From: Oscillospiraceae bacterium
GTDB taxonomy: Bacteria > Bacillota > Clostridia > Oscillospirales > Ruminococcaceae
Direction of reading: 5' to 3'
Assembly: GCA_016296505.1 (NCBI GenBank)
Contig: JAEDJD010000001.1
Span: forward strand, 62,001-126,000
Length of the DNA: 64,000 nt
Position 1 is the stretch's first letter. Each line of letters starts with the position of its first letter. The position numbers were made by a program, and so were the translations under genes. Below are positions 43,158 through 51,496 of the stretch, piece after piece. The notes under the pieces are model-generated. The model worked only from the letters and a program-made list of their open reading frames with translations. It had not been told where the DNA came from and ran no database searches.

Positions 43158-44957
43158 TTATCCGCGGTTCTTCGCGCCTTCCATAAGCGCTGCGAGAAGC
43201 TTCGGATACGCGATCGTGAGATTGTTGCGGTTCAGGAGACCCAGATTTTCCGAGCCAACGCCAAACTGATTATTATCCCAGAGGACGCAGGGGATGCCAT
43301 AGGAATCTGCCTGTGAAACATAGAACTTTGCCCATGCTGCACGCGTATCCTCGTTGTTACGATTCGACGCGCCGAACTCGTCAAGGATGACCGGAATGCC
43401 CTTACTCAGATATGCCTTTTGCAAACGCTTCATGAGATTTACGATATCGGCGCCGCCGTTGGCTTCGCTCCAGTTCGCGGTACCGCCATCGCTGTCGCTG
43501 GCAAGTGCGAAATTATAAGGCGTATAAGCGTGTGCCTCTGCAATGATACGGTCATCATCCGGCATCACGACGCCTGCGAGTGTCGCTTCGTCGCAGTTTG
43601 CGGCGTAGGACGGCATCAGAACGAAACGCTTTTCGTTATTGCCGCCGGATTTGCGGATGGTATCGAGCGCGGCAGCATTGAGCTTATTGACGCAGTTCAT
43701 AGCGTCCTTGCAGTCATTGCTGTTGGGATCGATCCACCATTCGTTGTTGTGACCGATCAATCGCGGCTCATTCATCGTCTCGAAGATCAGATGATTGTCG
43801 TAAGCCTCGAAGCGTTCGGAGACCTGCGACCAGATGGATGTTACAAATTTTTCAGATTGCGCATAATGTGCGGAATCCGGATAGAAATACGGATAATCTG
43901 CCGGTGTATTATCATGGTGGATATTGACGATGCAGTACATATCGTTCTCAATGACATAATTGACGACTTCCTGTACGCGATTCATCCAGTCATCGTTGAT
44001 TTTATAGGATGATTTGTCCATTTTCTGACCCCACGAAACCGGAACACGAACGCAGTTGAATCCTGCCTGCTTGACAGCGTCGATCATCTGCCTTGTTGTA
44101 ACCGGACAGCCCCAGGAGGATTCTGCCGAGGAAGGAGAACTATAGGCAGAGGGAACAGAATCAAGCGTATTGCCAAGATTCCAGCCGATTTTGATGTGAG
44201 AGACAAATTCCATTGCGGTTTCATCGGACGCGTGATTGGTTTTGGTAAGAGTGCCGTCGAGAATACCGCGTTTCAGAACCGTGAGATCAGAAGCGTTCAG
44301 GCGGTTGTTGTGATCAAAGTCGCCGTTTGCGGCAGCTTCGAGCGTTGCAGACTCGCTTGTGAGGTAGTTGACCAACGCGTTTACATCCGCATTGTCAACG
44401 ACCTTGTCGCCATTGACATCGCCCTTACGCGTCATCATGCCGATGGTTCCGCCGGAGCCGGTCATAAATCCAACCGCATTGAGCTGCATGACGGAGACCG
44501 TTTCACCGGCTTCGCCCCAGAGCTGAACTTCCAGATCGCTGTTGAGTGGCTTGTCCTCTGGGATTTCGATGAGGATGGTAGCGCGGCTGATCGCCGTGTT
44601 CATCCAGAGACCATCGCCAGCCCATGTGGTGGACTCGCCATCTGCGTTGATGTAGGCGTCTGTGACATAGCCGATTGCAGGCATGGCAGGCAGACCGGAT
44701 GAAGCGTCCATGGAGACGTCAAGCCATACTTCCTTAATTGGCTTGTCCGCCGGAACACCGGATTCTCCGGGCGCGATAGGAACCGGCGTGCCTTGTTCGA
44801 TTGTGATTGGCGTATCAAAGACTGTACTGTAATCACAAATGGCGATGTCTTTTGTGGTCTGTTCGGCTGCGCGTACCGGAAATGCTGCGAGTTGGGAGAG
44901 CAGGAATCCTGCTGCCAGCGCGGTCCCGCCGAGGCGGAACAAGTTGTTGTGTTTCAT
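43158..44957 (-). CDS. Dockerin-bearing GH5 endoglucanase (GH5_4-like)
   Basis: 599 residues from ATG 44957; the longer frame to 45023 runs into the -10 of its promoter. Signal peptide 1-30, an N-terminal beta-rich module 35-170 (perhaps carbohydrate-binding), a dockerin at 178-236 ('GDVNGDKVVDNADVNALVNY', 'GDFDHNNRLNASDLTVLKRG'), and a GH5 catalytic domain 248-599. Acid/base Glu397 lies in 'FETMNEP' and nucleophile Glu527 in 'VILDEFGAS'; 'IGWNLGNTLDS' and 'GFNCVRVPVSWG' point to the GH5_4 branch, which cuts cellulose, xyloglucan or mixed-linkage glucan. The dockerin is internal, between the accessory and catalytic domains, an uncommon order. Confidence 0.93.
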   Translation of the reverse strand: MKHNNLFRLGGTALAAGFLLSQLAAFPVRAAEQTTKDIAICDYSTVFDTPITIEQGTPVPIAPGESGVPADKPIKEVWLDVSMDASSGLPAMPAIGYVTDAYINADGESTTWAGDGLWMNTAISRATILIEIPEDKPLNSDLEVQLWGEAGETVSVMQLNAVGFMTGSGGTIGMMTRKGDVNGDKVVDNADVNALVNYLTSESATLEAAANGDFDHNNRLNASDLTVLKRGILDGTLTKTNHASDETAMEFVSHIKIGWNLGNTLDSVPSAYSSPSSAESSWGCPVTTRQMIDAVKQAGFNCVRVPVSWGQKMDKSSYKINDDWMNRVQEVVNYVIENDMYCIVNIHHDNTPADYPYFYPDSAHYAQSEKFVTSIWSQVSERFEAYDNHLIFETMNEPRLIGHNNEWWIDPNSNDCKDAMNCVNKLNAAALDTIRKSGGNNEKRFVLMPSYAANCDEATLAGVVMPDDDRIIAEAHAYTPYNFALASDSDGGTANWSEANGGADIVNLMKRLQKAYLSKGIPVILDEFGASNRNNEDTRAAWAKFYVSQADSYGIPCVLWDNNQFGVGSENLGLLNRNNLTIAYPKLLAALMEGAKNRG

Positions 44958-45021
44958 GAAAATTACCCCCTCAGAAACATAAAAAAAACCGTTGTATGAT
45001 TTTGGACATTCGTCCAGTTTC

Positions 45022-45050
45022 ATTATATCAAAATGCGACGACTTTGTAAA
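45022..45050 (-). promoter_or_regulatory. Promoter of the GH5 cellulase gene
   Basis: Minus strand: TTTACA (45045-45050), 17-base spacer, TATAAT (45022-45027) with extended TGA. The leader is about 60 bases. Confidence 0.8.
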
Positions 45051-45170
45051 TAGTGCATATTGACGAAAATGCGAAATGAATACGATATGTATTTGTATGT
45101 CTGCGAAAATTTCAGTTGTTTAAGTTGCGGCTTGTGAAAAAACAGGATACAATCGCACAGTTTTGATGGT

Positions 45171-45208
45171 AAAAAAACAGTTGCCTGCTGTCCAAAAAAC
45201 AGCAGGCA
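45171..45208 (-). terminator. Terminator of spoVM
   Basis: Minus strand: 10-bp stem TGCCTGCTGT / ACAGCAGGCA followed by ACTGTTTTTTT, eight bases after the spoVM stop. Confidence 0.85.
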
Positions 45209-45215
45209 GCTTGCT

Positions 45216-45311
45216 TTATGCATCCTCGCAGCGTTCTTCCTTCCGGATATGAAAAACCATACGGAGAAGTCCTGCGAGTAGACGCGGACTCTTGACAACG
45301 ACCACCTTCAT
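45216..45311 (-). CDS. spoVM: Stage V sporulation protein M (SpoVM), 31 residues
   Basis: A 31-codon gene that starts 'MKVVVVKSPRLLAGLLRMVF' and ends in charged residues. This matches the clostridial SpoVM pattern (basic-hydrophobic amphipathic helix after 'MK-V-KSPK-LSGLLR'). SpoVM senses curvature of the forespore membrane and anchors the SpoIVA coat base. Support is strong despite the size: AAAGGAGGG seven bases before ATG 45311, and a terminator right after the stop. The longer frame reading through it from 45515 has no RBS. It stands alone between the cellulase and the two-component system. Confidence 0.85.
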   Translation of the reverse strand: MKVVVVKSPRLLAGLLRMVFHIRKEERCEDA

Positions 45312-45509
45312 CCGGCAGCCCTCCTTTCGATTGATAATGCAGTATATGCAGCGGTTTTGGATTCGGTGCAGCATTTTTTTCGTCATGTGTACGGAAGGCG
45401 GAAGCGTCTGACGACAGGATTGTTCATCATCATTTACCATGCAGCGCAGAGCGTTTTCAGTGCCAAAGACGCAATTTCCCGGCAGCGTGCAATTTTTTCC
45501 GCTTTTCCA

Positions 45510-45538
45510 TTGCATTTTTCAACATAATATGATATAAT
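45510..45538 (+). promoter_or_regulatory. Promoter of the two-component operon
   Basis: TTGCAT (45510-45515), 17-base spacer, TATAAT (45533-45538) with extended TGA. Confidence 0.82.
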
Positions 45539-45569
45539 AAAACAGAATGTGGTTTGAAGGGAGGATGTC

Positions 45570-46274
45570 ATGATTTATCTGCTGGAAGATGATCAGAATA
45601 TCCGCGATTTTACGATCTATGCAGTGCAGAGTTCGGGGATGGATATTCGCGGCTTTGCACTTCCGTCTGAATTTCGGGACGCGGTTGCAGAGGCAGTTCC
45701 GGATGTCGTACTGCTGGATATCATGCTGCCGGAGGAAGACGGACTCTCCGTACTGCATTGGCTGCGTGAAAATTCCGCAACCAAAAAACTGCCGATCATG
45801 ATGCTTTCCGCGCGCAGCACCGAATATGACAAAGTGCTCGGACTGGACAGCGGTGCGGACGACTATCTCACAAAGCCGTTCGGCGTAATGGAGCTGCTTT
45901 CCCGCATACGTGCGCTGATGCGTCGGACGGTGGAAGGTGAGAGCAATTCCGAAGAACTGTTGAAAAGCGATAGAATCTCTTTAAATACTGCGCGTCACTT
46001 GGTGACGGTACACGATATAGAAATTGGTCTGACAGGAAAAGAATTCGATTTGCTTGCCATACTGATGCGGAATCAGGGCATCGTTTTGAAACGGGAACGC
46101 ATTCTGGAATCCGTATGGGGCTATGATTATGCCGGCGAGAGCCGGACGGTTGATGTACATATCCGGACGCTGCGCGCAAAGCTTGGCGATGCCGGCAATT
46201 CCATCGAAACTGTCCGTGGCGTAGGCTATCGTTTTCAGGATCATCATTTGGATACGACGGAGGCAACAGAATGA
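45570..46274 (+). CDS. OmpR/PhoB-family response regulator
   Basis: 234 residues with GGGAGG before ATG 45570. Receiver domain with Asp7/Asp8, phospho-acceptor Asp50 in 'VVLLDIMLPEEDG' and Lys in 'YLTKPFG'; winged-helix output domain with 'LTGKEFDLLAILMRNQG' and 'SRTVDVHIRTLRAKLGD'. It overlaps the kinase gene by four bases (ATGA). Closest in style to PhoP/PhoB regulators; the signal is unknown. Confidence 0.94.
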   Translation: MIYLLEDDQNIRDFTIYAVQSSGMDIRGFALPSEFRDAVAEAVPDVVLLDIMLPEEDGLSVLHWLRENSATKKLPIMMLSARSTEYDKVLGLDSGADDYLTKPFGVMELLSRIRALMRRTVEGESNSEELLKSDRISLNTARHLVTVHDIEIGLTGKEFDLLAILMRNQGIVLKRERILESVWGYDYAGESRTVDVHIRTLRAKLGDAGNSIETVRGVGYRFQDHHLDTTEATE

Positions 46275-48262
46275 AAAAAACGCTGTTCCGTAAAATGTTG
46301 ATTGCCATGGGGTTGACCTTAATTCTCTGTCTGTTGGTGTATCCACTGCTGCTGCCAACGGAGAATTATTTCCGTATGGTTTTGCAGCTTTTGCCGCTGA
46401 GCGTCTTTGTTGGGATTGTATTGGTTGTTCCGCTGTATATGATCAGCGATAAATTTGCAAATTCGATTGCGCTACAGTTAAAAAGAATGCGGCTTGATTC
46501 CAAAGCGACTTTGCAGCAATATCCGGAACTGAAACCGCTTGCGCGTCAGGTTGCCAGTCTGAAAGCGCAGATTGATACACAGATGAATGAACTGACCGGT
46601 CAGCAGGAACAGCTCAAGATTCTGACGGATAATATGCAGGAAGGACTGCTGTTGGTGAGCGCCGCAGGCAGAGTGCTGTCATATAACCATGCAGCGCTGC
46701 AATTGCTTGGCAAGGAAGACGCCGGCGATGAGTATGTTTCGGTTTATGACCTGAGCAGTGAAAAAAAGTATCGCGGACTGGTGAAGCAGGCGTTGGACGG
46801 CATTCGCGGTTCGGCGATCCTGACATTGGATGACGCCGCGGTTCAGCTGATTGCCAATCCGGTTGTGCGCGATAATCGTTTGACCGGTGTGGTGCTGGTT
46901 CTGCTTGATGTGACCGAGCGTGAAAAACGTGACGCGCTCCGCCGTGAATTTACATCGAATGTATCCCACGAACTGAAAACTCCGCTGACTTCTATTTACG
47001 GCATTGCGGATATGATGCAGACCGGCATGGTTAAAAAGAAGGATATCAGCGGTTTTGCAATGCGCATTCGCGATGAATCTGCGCGAATGATTACCTTGAT
47101 CGAGGATATCATCCGGCTGTCGCGGCTGGATGACGAGAGCTTTACAGAGGAAGTTCTGCCGCTTGATCTCTATGAAATTGCGCGCAATGTGAAAACACAG
47201 CTTGCTGCCGTTGCGGAGCGTAGACGCATCACATTGATACTGAAAGGCGATACCGCGCCGATGCACGGCGTTCCGGTCATTGTCGAGGAGATGCTCTATA
47301 ACCTCTGTGACAATGCGATCAAGTATAATGAAGAAAATGGTTCTGTTACGATGAAGGTCAATTGTACAGGTCAGCAGGCGATTTTTACGGTGACCGATAC
47401 AGGTATCGGCATTCCGCAGGCGGATAAGGAACGAATTTTTGAACGCTTTTACCGCGTAGACAAGAGCCATTCCAAGCAAATCGGAGGAACCGGTCTGGGA
47501 CTTTCTATTGTAAAGCATGGCGCCGCGTTCCACAATGCAACGATTGAGCTGGACAGTCAGCTTGGCAGCGGAACGACAATCACGCTGTTCTTTCCGCGCA
47601 GTACAGAATCCACGGCGCTTGCAGAGCGTGAGGCGCTGTTTGATCCGCTGAACGTCGAGATTCCCGGCGAGACAGCCGCGCCGGTTGTACAGATTCGGGA
47701 GGAACAGCCGGAACCGGATGATTCGGCTGCGGAATGTTCTGAAGACGCGGAAGAATGCTTTGAGGATACAGAAATAGATATTTTCGAAGATATGACGGAT
47801 ACTTCCGAGGCGATAGAAGAATCACGAGAGGATACGGAGAATCATACCGAAGATATTGAAGATGATCCTGAAGATGCCGAAGATGATTCCGAAAATATAA
47901 TAGAAGTATATTCCGAGGATATAGAGGATATTCCGGAAGATGTGAAAGAGGATTTTTCGGGTATAGAGGATGAACCGGAAAATTCTGAGGATGATGAACC
48001 GGAACAGCAGCCGAGAGCAGCTTCCAGACGGTTGGCGCTGGATGAGACGGATCAGCTTTTGTATGAAGCTGCCGCCGAGCTTAATCTGGAACTGTTTGCA
48101 GAGGAACAGCCGGAGGACGATGCATCACAGCCCGAGGCTCCGGATCCGCTGCCGGAACAGGCAACGCTGATGCAGGAGCAAGAAACGGAAACGGAGTTGG
48201 CACAATCGAAACGTATTGACATGGTTCCGCTTGACGAAAATACCATGGATATCCGAATTTAA
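46271..48262 (+). CDS. PhoR-like sensor histidine kinase with long acidic C-terminal tail
   Basis: 663 residues. Two membrane helices (about 10-60), a coiled linker, a PAS domain (about 112-222), HisKA with phospho-acceptor His233 in 'NVSHELKTPLTSIYGIADMM', and HATPase with 'YNLCDNAIKYNEENGSV', 'DTGIGIP' and 'GGTGLGLSIVKHGA'. Catalytic parts end near 440. The remaining roughly 220 residues are highly acidic with repeated E-D-I-E-D / P-E-D units, then 'RRLALDETDQLLYEAAAELN'. Normal PhoR-type kinases end just after the ATPase domain. The tail is in frame, with no sign of a frameshift. It pairs with the upstream regulator. Confidence 0.92.
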   Translation: MKKTLFRKMLIAMGLTLILCLLVYPLLLPTENYFRMVLQLLPLSVFVGIVLVVPLYMISDKFANSIALQLKRMRLDSKATLQQYPELKPLARQVASLKAQIDTQMNELTGQQEQLKILTDNMQEGLLLVSAAGRVLSYNHAALQLLGKEDAGDEYVSVYDLSSEKKYRGLVKQALDGIRGSAILTLDDAAVQLIANPVVRDNRLTGVVLVLLDVTEREKRDALRREFTSNVSHELKTPLTSIYGIADMMQTGMVKKKDISGFAMRIRDESARMITLIEDIIRLSRLDDESFTEEVLPLDLYEIARNVKTQLAAVAERRRITLILKGDTAPMHGVPVIVEEMLYNLCDNAIKYNEENGSVTMKVNCTGQQAIFTVTDTGIGIPQADKERIFERFYRVDKSHSKQIGGTGLGLSIVKHGAAFHNATIELDSQLGSGTTITLFFPRSTESTALAEREALFDPLNVEIPGETAAPVVQIREEQPEPDDSAAECSEDAEECFEDTEIDIFEDMTDTSEAIEESREDTENHTEDIEDDPEDAEDDSENIIEVYSEDIEDIPEDVKEDFSGIEDEPENSEDDEPEQQPRAASRRLALDETDQLLYEAAAELNLELFAEEQPEDDASQPEAPDPLPEQATLMQEQETETELAQSKRIDMVPLDENTMDIRI

Positions 48263-48272
48263 TCTGAAGTTG

Positions 48273-48354
48273 ACATTCGCAATACATATATTTGATTTTT
48301 CTCTGTATTATGATGAAAAGAAGGAAAATCAAATAGGTATTGCGAATGTTTTTT
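48273..48354 (+). terminator. Long-stem terminator of the two-component operon
   Basis: Outer arms ACATTCGCAATAC (48273-48285) and GTATTGCGAATGT (48337-48349) pair perfectly; inner TTTGATTTT / AAAATCAAA also pairs. TTTTTT follows. From 48355 to 48532 I see no gene. Confidence 0.88.
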
Positions 48355-48532
48355 GATTGGTGGCGTTACATTTGTTGCCGCGTTCATTCCTTGTCTGCGC
48401 TCTCAGCAATGGCAGCCGAGTTTGCGAATCCGATAGAATGACCGATGTGCGGCTTTTCTACAGGCAATAAACAGGATGAAAATTCATATTTTATTCACAG
48501 TCTTTTTACGAAATCCGAACGATTCTAAGCGC

Positions 48533-48560
48533 TTGACTTTGTTATAATGATTTATATAAA
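48533..48560 (+). promoter_or_regulatory. Probable promoter of the CPBP-like gene
   Basis: TTGACT (48533-48538), 16-base spacer, TATAAA (48555-48560). A TATAAT at 48543-48548 has no matching -35. If correct, the transcript starts near 48567 and the protein cannot begin at ATG 48547. Confidence 0.5.
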
Positions 48561-48582
48561 ATGGGAAAGTGGGGTGTTGCGT

Positions 48583-49689
48583 TTGGAACAGGCTTATACA
48601 GATGTCGTGGAAGCGTTTAAATATGACTCTACTAATGAACAATATAATATGGATTTTTTGCAATGGCGCAGACATTCCGATTCAAAACTGGCGTTTCGTT
48701 TTTCTGCAAACAATTTAGAAAATGTATATGTTTCTGGCACTGCTGTTGCCCAGCAGAACGTAGGCATTTCAGAACGCGAGGCGCTGATGCGCTGCGGCCA
48801 GATGATCGGCGCCGCGCTGCTGATCTACTTTGTTACGGAAATTGCAGGCGAATCCTTGCTGCAAGGCATCCTGCGCTTATTCGATATTGATGTTCGCATA
48901 GAATTTCTTTCCATATCCATGCAGGGCAGCCAATGGGCGGTTGTAGCGGCGCGTGCTGCTGTCGTACTGCTAAAATATCTTCTGCCAACCGCTTTGCTGA
49001 TCAAGGCCAGCAGGTTTCCGCGGCGCGTATTTGCACCGGCTATGAAAGGCGGCATACCAGAATTATCAGCCGGCGTCGGTGCTGGCATGATGATCGCGGG
49101 CGTCTACGCGCTAATCGCACAGCGGGATGGTATCGCGCTTGCACAGAATGTTGTCAGCTACAAAGATACTACAGCAATCATTGCCTATGGCATATTTGAT
49201 TCGCTGCTGGCTGCGACGGTCATCGAGTTGTTTCTGCGCGGTACGATTCTCATGCTGCTGCGGCAGTTCGGCGACCCCTTTGCGATATTTGTGACGGCGT
49301 TGATTGGCTTTCTGTTTCCGAATCAGATGCCTGAACGCATTGCCGAGCTGCTGATCGGGATTGCTGCCGGATATCTGATGATTCGTTCCGGCTCGCTGCC
49401 GAAGTGCATTGCGCTGCGTGTGGTGTTTACCGGTCTGAGCTATGCGCGGGTTGTCATGGTTTATACCATTCATAATTTCTGGCTGTGGGAGTATAGTCTT
49501 CTGCTGATTTCATTTGGTGCGCTGGCGATTACATTTTTTATTCTGGTACGCAGACGTTCGATCAGTCTGAATAATCAGCGGATTGTGCTAAGCCATACAC
49601 AGAAGTTTTCGGCGCTGATGCAGACTGTGACAATGCTGCCGTGGGCGGCGGTATCCGTATTGCTGATGCTGGTGCAGCTTTTCTATTGA
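48583..49689 (+). CDS. Degenerate CPBP-like membrane protein
   Basis: 368 residues if started at TTG 48583 (GTGGGG upstream); GTG 48574 or ATG 48547 are alternatives. Soluble N-terminus of about 60 residues, then around eight membrane helices. The region 'ATVIELFLRGTILMLLRQFG' resembles motif 1 of CPBP (CAAX/bacteriocin-processing) intramembrane proteases, EExxxR, but only one Glu is kept, and the His of motifs 2 and 3 are missing ('GSLPKCIALRVVFTG' has no His or Asn). It may therefore be a non-catalytic relative. Next gene is tadA, 33 bases on. Confidence 0.62.
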   Translation: MEQAYTDVVEAFKYDSTNEQYNMDFLQWRRHSDSKLAFRFSANNLENVYVSGTAVAQQNVGISEREALMRCGQMIGAALLIYFVTEIAGESLLQGILRLFDIDVRIEFLSISMQGSQWAVVAARAAVVLLKYLLPTALLIKASRFPRRVFAPAMKGGIPELSAGVGAGMMIAGVYALIAQRDGIALAQNVVSYKDTTAIIAYGIFDSLLAATVIELFLRGTILMLLRQFGDPFAIFVTALIGFLFPNQMPERIAELLIGIAAGYLMIRSGSLPKCIALRVVFTGLSYARVVMVYTIHNFWLWEYSLLLISFGALAITFFILVRRRSISLNNQRIVLSHTQKFSALMQTVTMLPWAAVSVLLMLVQLFY

Positions 49690-49722
49690 TGATATCACGC
49701 ATAATATTGCGGAGGCGACTGA

Positions 49723-50184
49723 ATGTTTGATGATTTTGCGATGATGCGCGAGGCGCTCGCACTCGCGAAGGAGGCTGCGGCTGCCGGAGAAATTCCGGTT
49801 GGCGCGGTCGTCGTGGAACGGGAAACCGGCTTGATACTCGGACGCGGAAGAAATCGACGGGAACAGGAGCATTCCCCGACGGCGCACGCGGAAATACTTG
49901 CAATCGAGGAGGCAGCGCGAAATCGCGGTTCATGGCGATTGTCCGGCTGTAATTTATACGTCACGCTGGAGCCTTGTCCGATGTGCAGCGGCGCGATTAT
50001 CAATGCGCGGATTGACCGTGTAATCTTCGGCGCCTATGATGAAAAGGCTGGGGCTGTCTGTTCCGTGCAGGAGATGTTCGCCCTGCCGTATAACCATAAA
50101 CCGCGTGTGACGTCTGGATTGTTAGAAGAACCGTGCGCCCAAATTTTACAGCAATTCTTTATGCGTCTTCGGGACAAATCATAG
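49723..50184 (+). CDS. tadA: tRNA-specific adenosine deaminase
   Basis: 153 residues, the usual length. Zinc and catalytic residues in 'SPTAHAEILAIEEAA' (His and Glu) and 'LEPCPMCSGAIINARI' (two Cys). TadA converts A34 of tRNA-Arg(ACG) to inosine and is essential in most bacteria. Start at ATG 49723 is supported by GGAGGCG upstream. Confidence 0.95.
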   Translation: MFDDFAMMREALALAKEAAAAGEIPVGAVVVERETGLILGRGRNRREQEHSPTAHAEILAIEEAARNRGSWRLSGCNLYVTLEPCPMCSGAIINARIDRVIFGAYDEKAGAVCSVQEMFALPYNHKPRVTSGLLEEPCAQILQQFFMRLRDKS

Positions 50185-50284
50185 GAAAGATTGCCATTTT
50201 AGACCTCTTTTTGTTCGAACCGTCTAATGAATGCGGCGGAAATAGACTGCGGATAAGAGGAAATGTCAAAATTTATATCTGTGC

Positions 50285-50313
50285 TTGCATTTCTTTGTCA
50301 ACTGTGATATAAT
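50285..50313 (+). promoter_or_regulatory. Promoter of the epimerase gene
   Basis: TTGCAT (50285-50290), 17-base spacer, TATAAT (50308-50313) with extended TGA. Confidence 0.8.
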
Positions 50314-50396
50314 AAAAATGTATAATTGTAGGGTAGTGTGCAGTCATGTCGTTAGGGGGACATGATCTCATCCCACCAAGGAAAGGACTGTATGTT

Positions 50397-51344
50397 ATGG
50401 CAACGATTCTTGTAACTGGCGGCTGTGGATTGATTGGCGATCACATCTGCTCCGGCTTATTGAGAAAAGGCAATACTGTCATCGCTGTTGATAAAAAAGA
50501 GTCAGAATATAATGCCGGAAAAGAACACTTCATCTTTCGCGAAGCGTCTCCGAGCGATCAGGGAAAATACGGCGAAGTCTTTGATGAATTTGAGATTGAT
50601 TATGTTGTGCATCTCGCGTGTACGGTTGATAACGATTATGGCGCCGTAATTGATAAGGAACAAATGGATGAATGCGCTGCCTGTGATAAATTTTTGTATA
50701 AGCTTGCGATTGCAAAAAACATTCAGAAGTTTATCCTGCTGAGTACCACGCAGGTATATAAGCAGCCGGAGAACCGCGAACCGGTTCGCGAGGACGATAT
50801 TGTGAAGCCTGTGACCAATTACGGCAAGATGAAGGTCAATTCGGAAACTGCATTTGCAAATGATGTCCGGAATGTGAAGAATATGATCTGCTGCGTCGCG
50901 CGCGTGCCGATGGTTTATTCCCTCAATTATACAGAAAACCTGATGTCGCGTATCCGTGATCCGAAAGATAAGTCTATTTTCGTGTTTCGTACCGGTGAAT
51001 ACGGCTATCATATGTGCTGCATTCATAATATTTCCGATTTTATCATAGGTTTCCTGAGACAGGCGGAAAGCACAAATTATACCGGTGTGTATAATGTTGC
51101 GGATTCTTCGCTCGTTATGGCGTCTGAGATTGTTGCATTTATGAAACAGCATCACCGCCTTGGACCTGTGATTCAAAAGGCGAGTCTTGCCGGAAGCCTG
51201 AAGCAGAAGCTGTTTGGCGATCCGGAACAGAAAACAAACTATCGTTGGCTGGATGTGACAACGATTGATAAGAATTTTATGTTTGATACTACAAAGTCAT
51301 CGCGCATCTGCCCGTTCCGCTGGAACATTCGTAATACAAAATAA
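50397..51344 (+). CDS. NAD-dependent epimerase/dehydratase (extended SDR)
   Basis: 315 residues from ATG 50397 (AAGGAAAGGA upstream). 'ILVTGGCGLIGDHICSGLL' is the Rossmann nucleotide site; the catalytic Tyr-x3-Lys lies in 'TNYGKMKVNSE', with 'LSTTQVY' as the Ser/Thr region. It probably acts on a nucleotide sugar, substrate unknown. The following ROK and nagA genes hint at amino-sugar metabolism but it has its own promoter and a hairpin terminator. Confidence 0.85.
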   Translation: MATILVTGGCGLIGDHICSGLLRKGNTVIAVDKKESEYNAGKEHFIFREASPSDQGKYGEVFDEFEIDYVVHLACTVDNDYGAVIDKEQMDECAACDKFLYKLAIAKNIQKFILLSTTQVYKQPENREPVREDDIVKPVTNYGKMKVNSETAFANDVRNVKNMICCVARVPMVYSLNYTENLMSRIRDPKDKSIFVFRTGEYGYHMCCIHNISDFIIGFLRQAESTNYTGVYNVADSSLVMASEIVAFMKQHHRLGPVIQKASLAGSLKQKLFGDPEQKTNYRWLDVTTIDKNFMFDTTKSSRICPFRWNIRNTK

Positions 51345-51350
51345 TCCGGT

Positions 51351-51407
51351 TTTCTATACAGACAAGCGACGGTGTTAAGCCGCCGTTTGTTCTGTTGTGT
51401 ATAGAAA
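51351..51407 (+). terminator. Long hairpin after the epimerase gene
   Basis: Outer arms TTTCTATACA / TGTATAGAAA (10 bp, perfect) and inner ACAAGCGACGG / CCGCCGTTTGT around a TGTTAAG loop. There is no T-run after the outer stem, but TTTGTTCTGTT follows the inner one, so the inner stem may terminate. Confidence 0.6.
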
Positions 51408-51496
51408 GACAATAGCGCATAAAGTCTGTCCTTGGCAGAGTCCTGTTTTGTGCGGTATTGCCGAAATTAAATTATAAATCGAAAGGAACAGAACCC

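Noticed and set aside
45023..45298. 91-codon minus-strand open frame between the cellulase and spoVM
   Set aside because: It spans the cellulase promoter and the spoVM terminator and overlaps spoVM in another frame.
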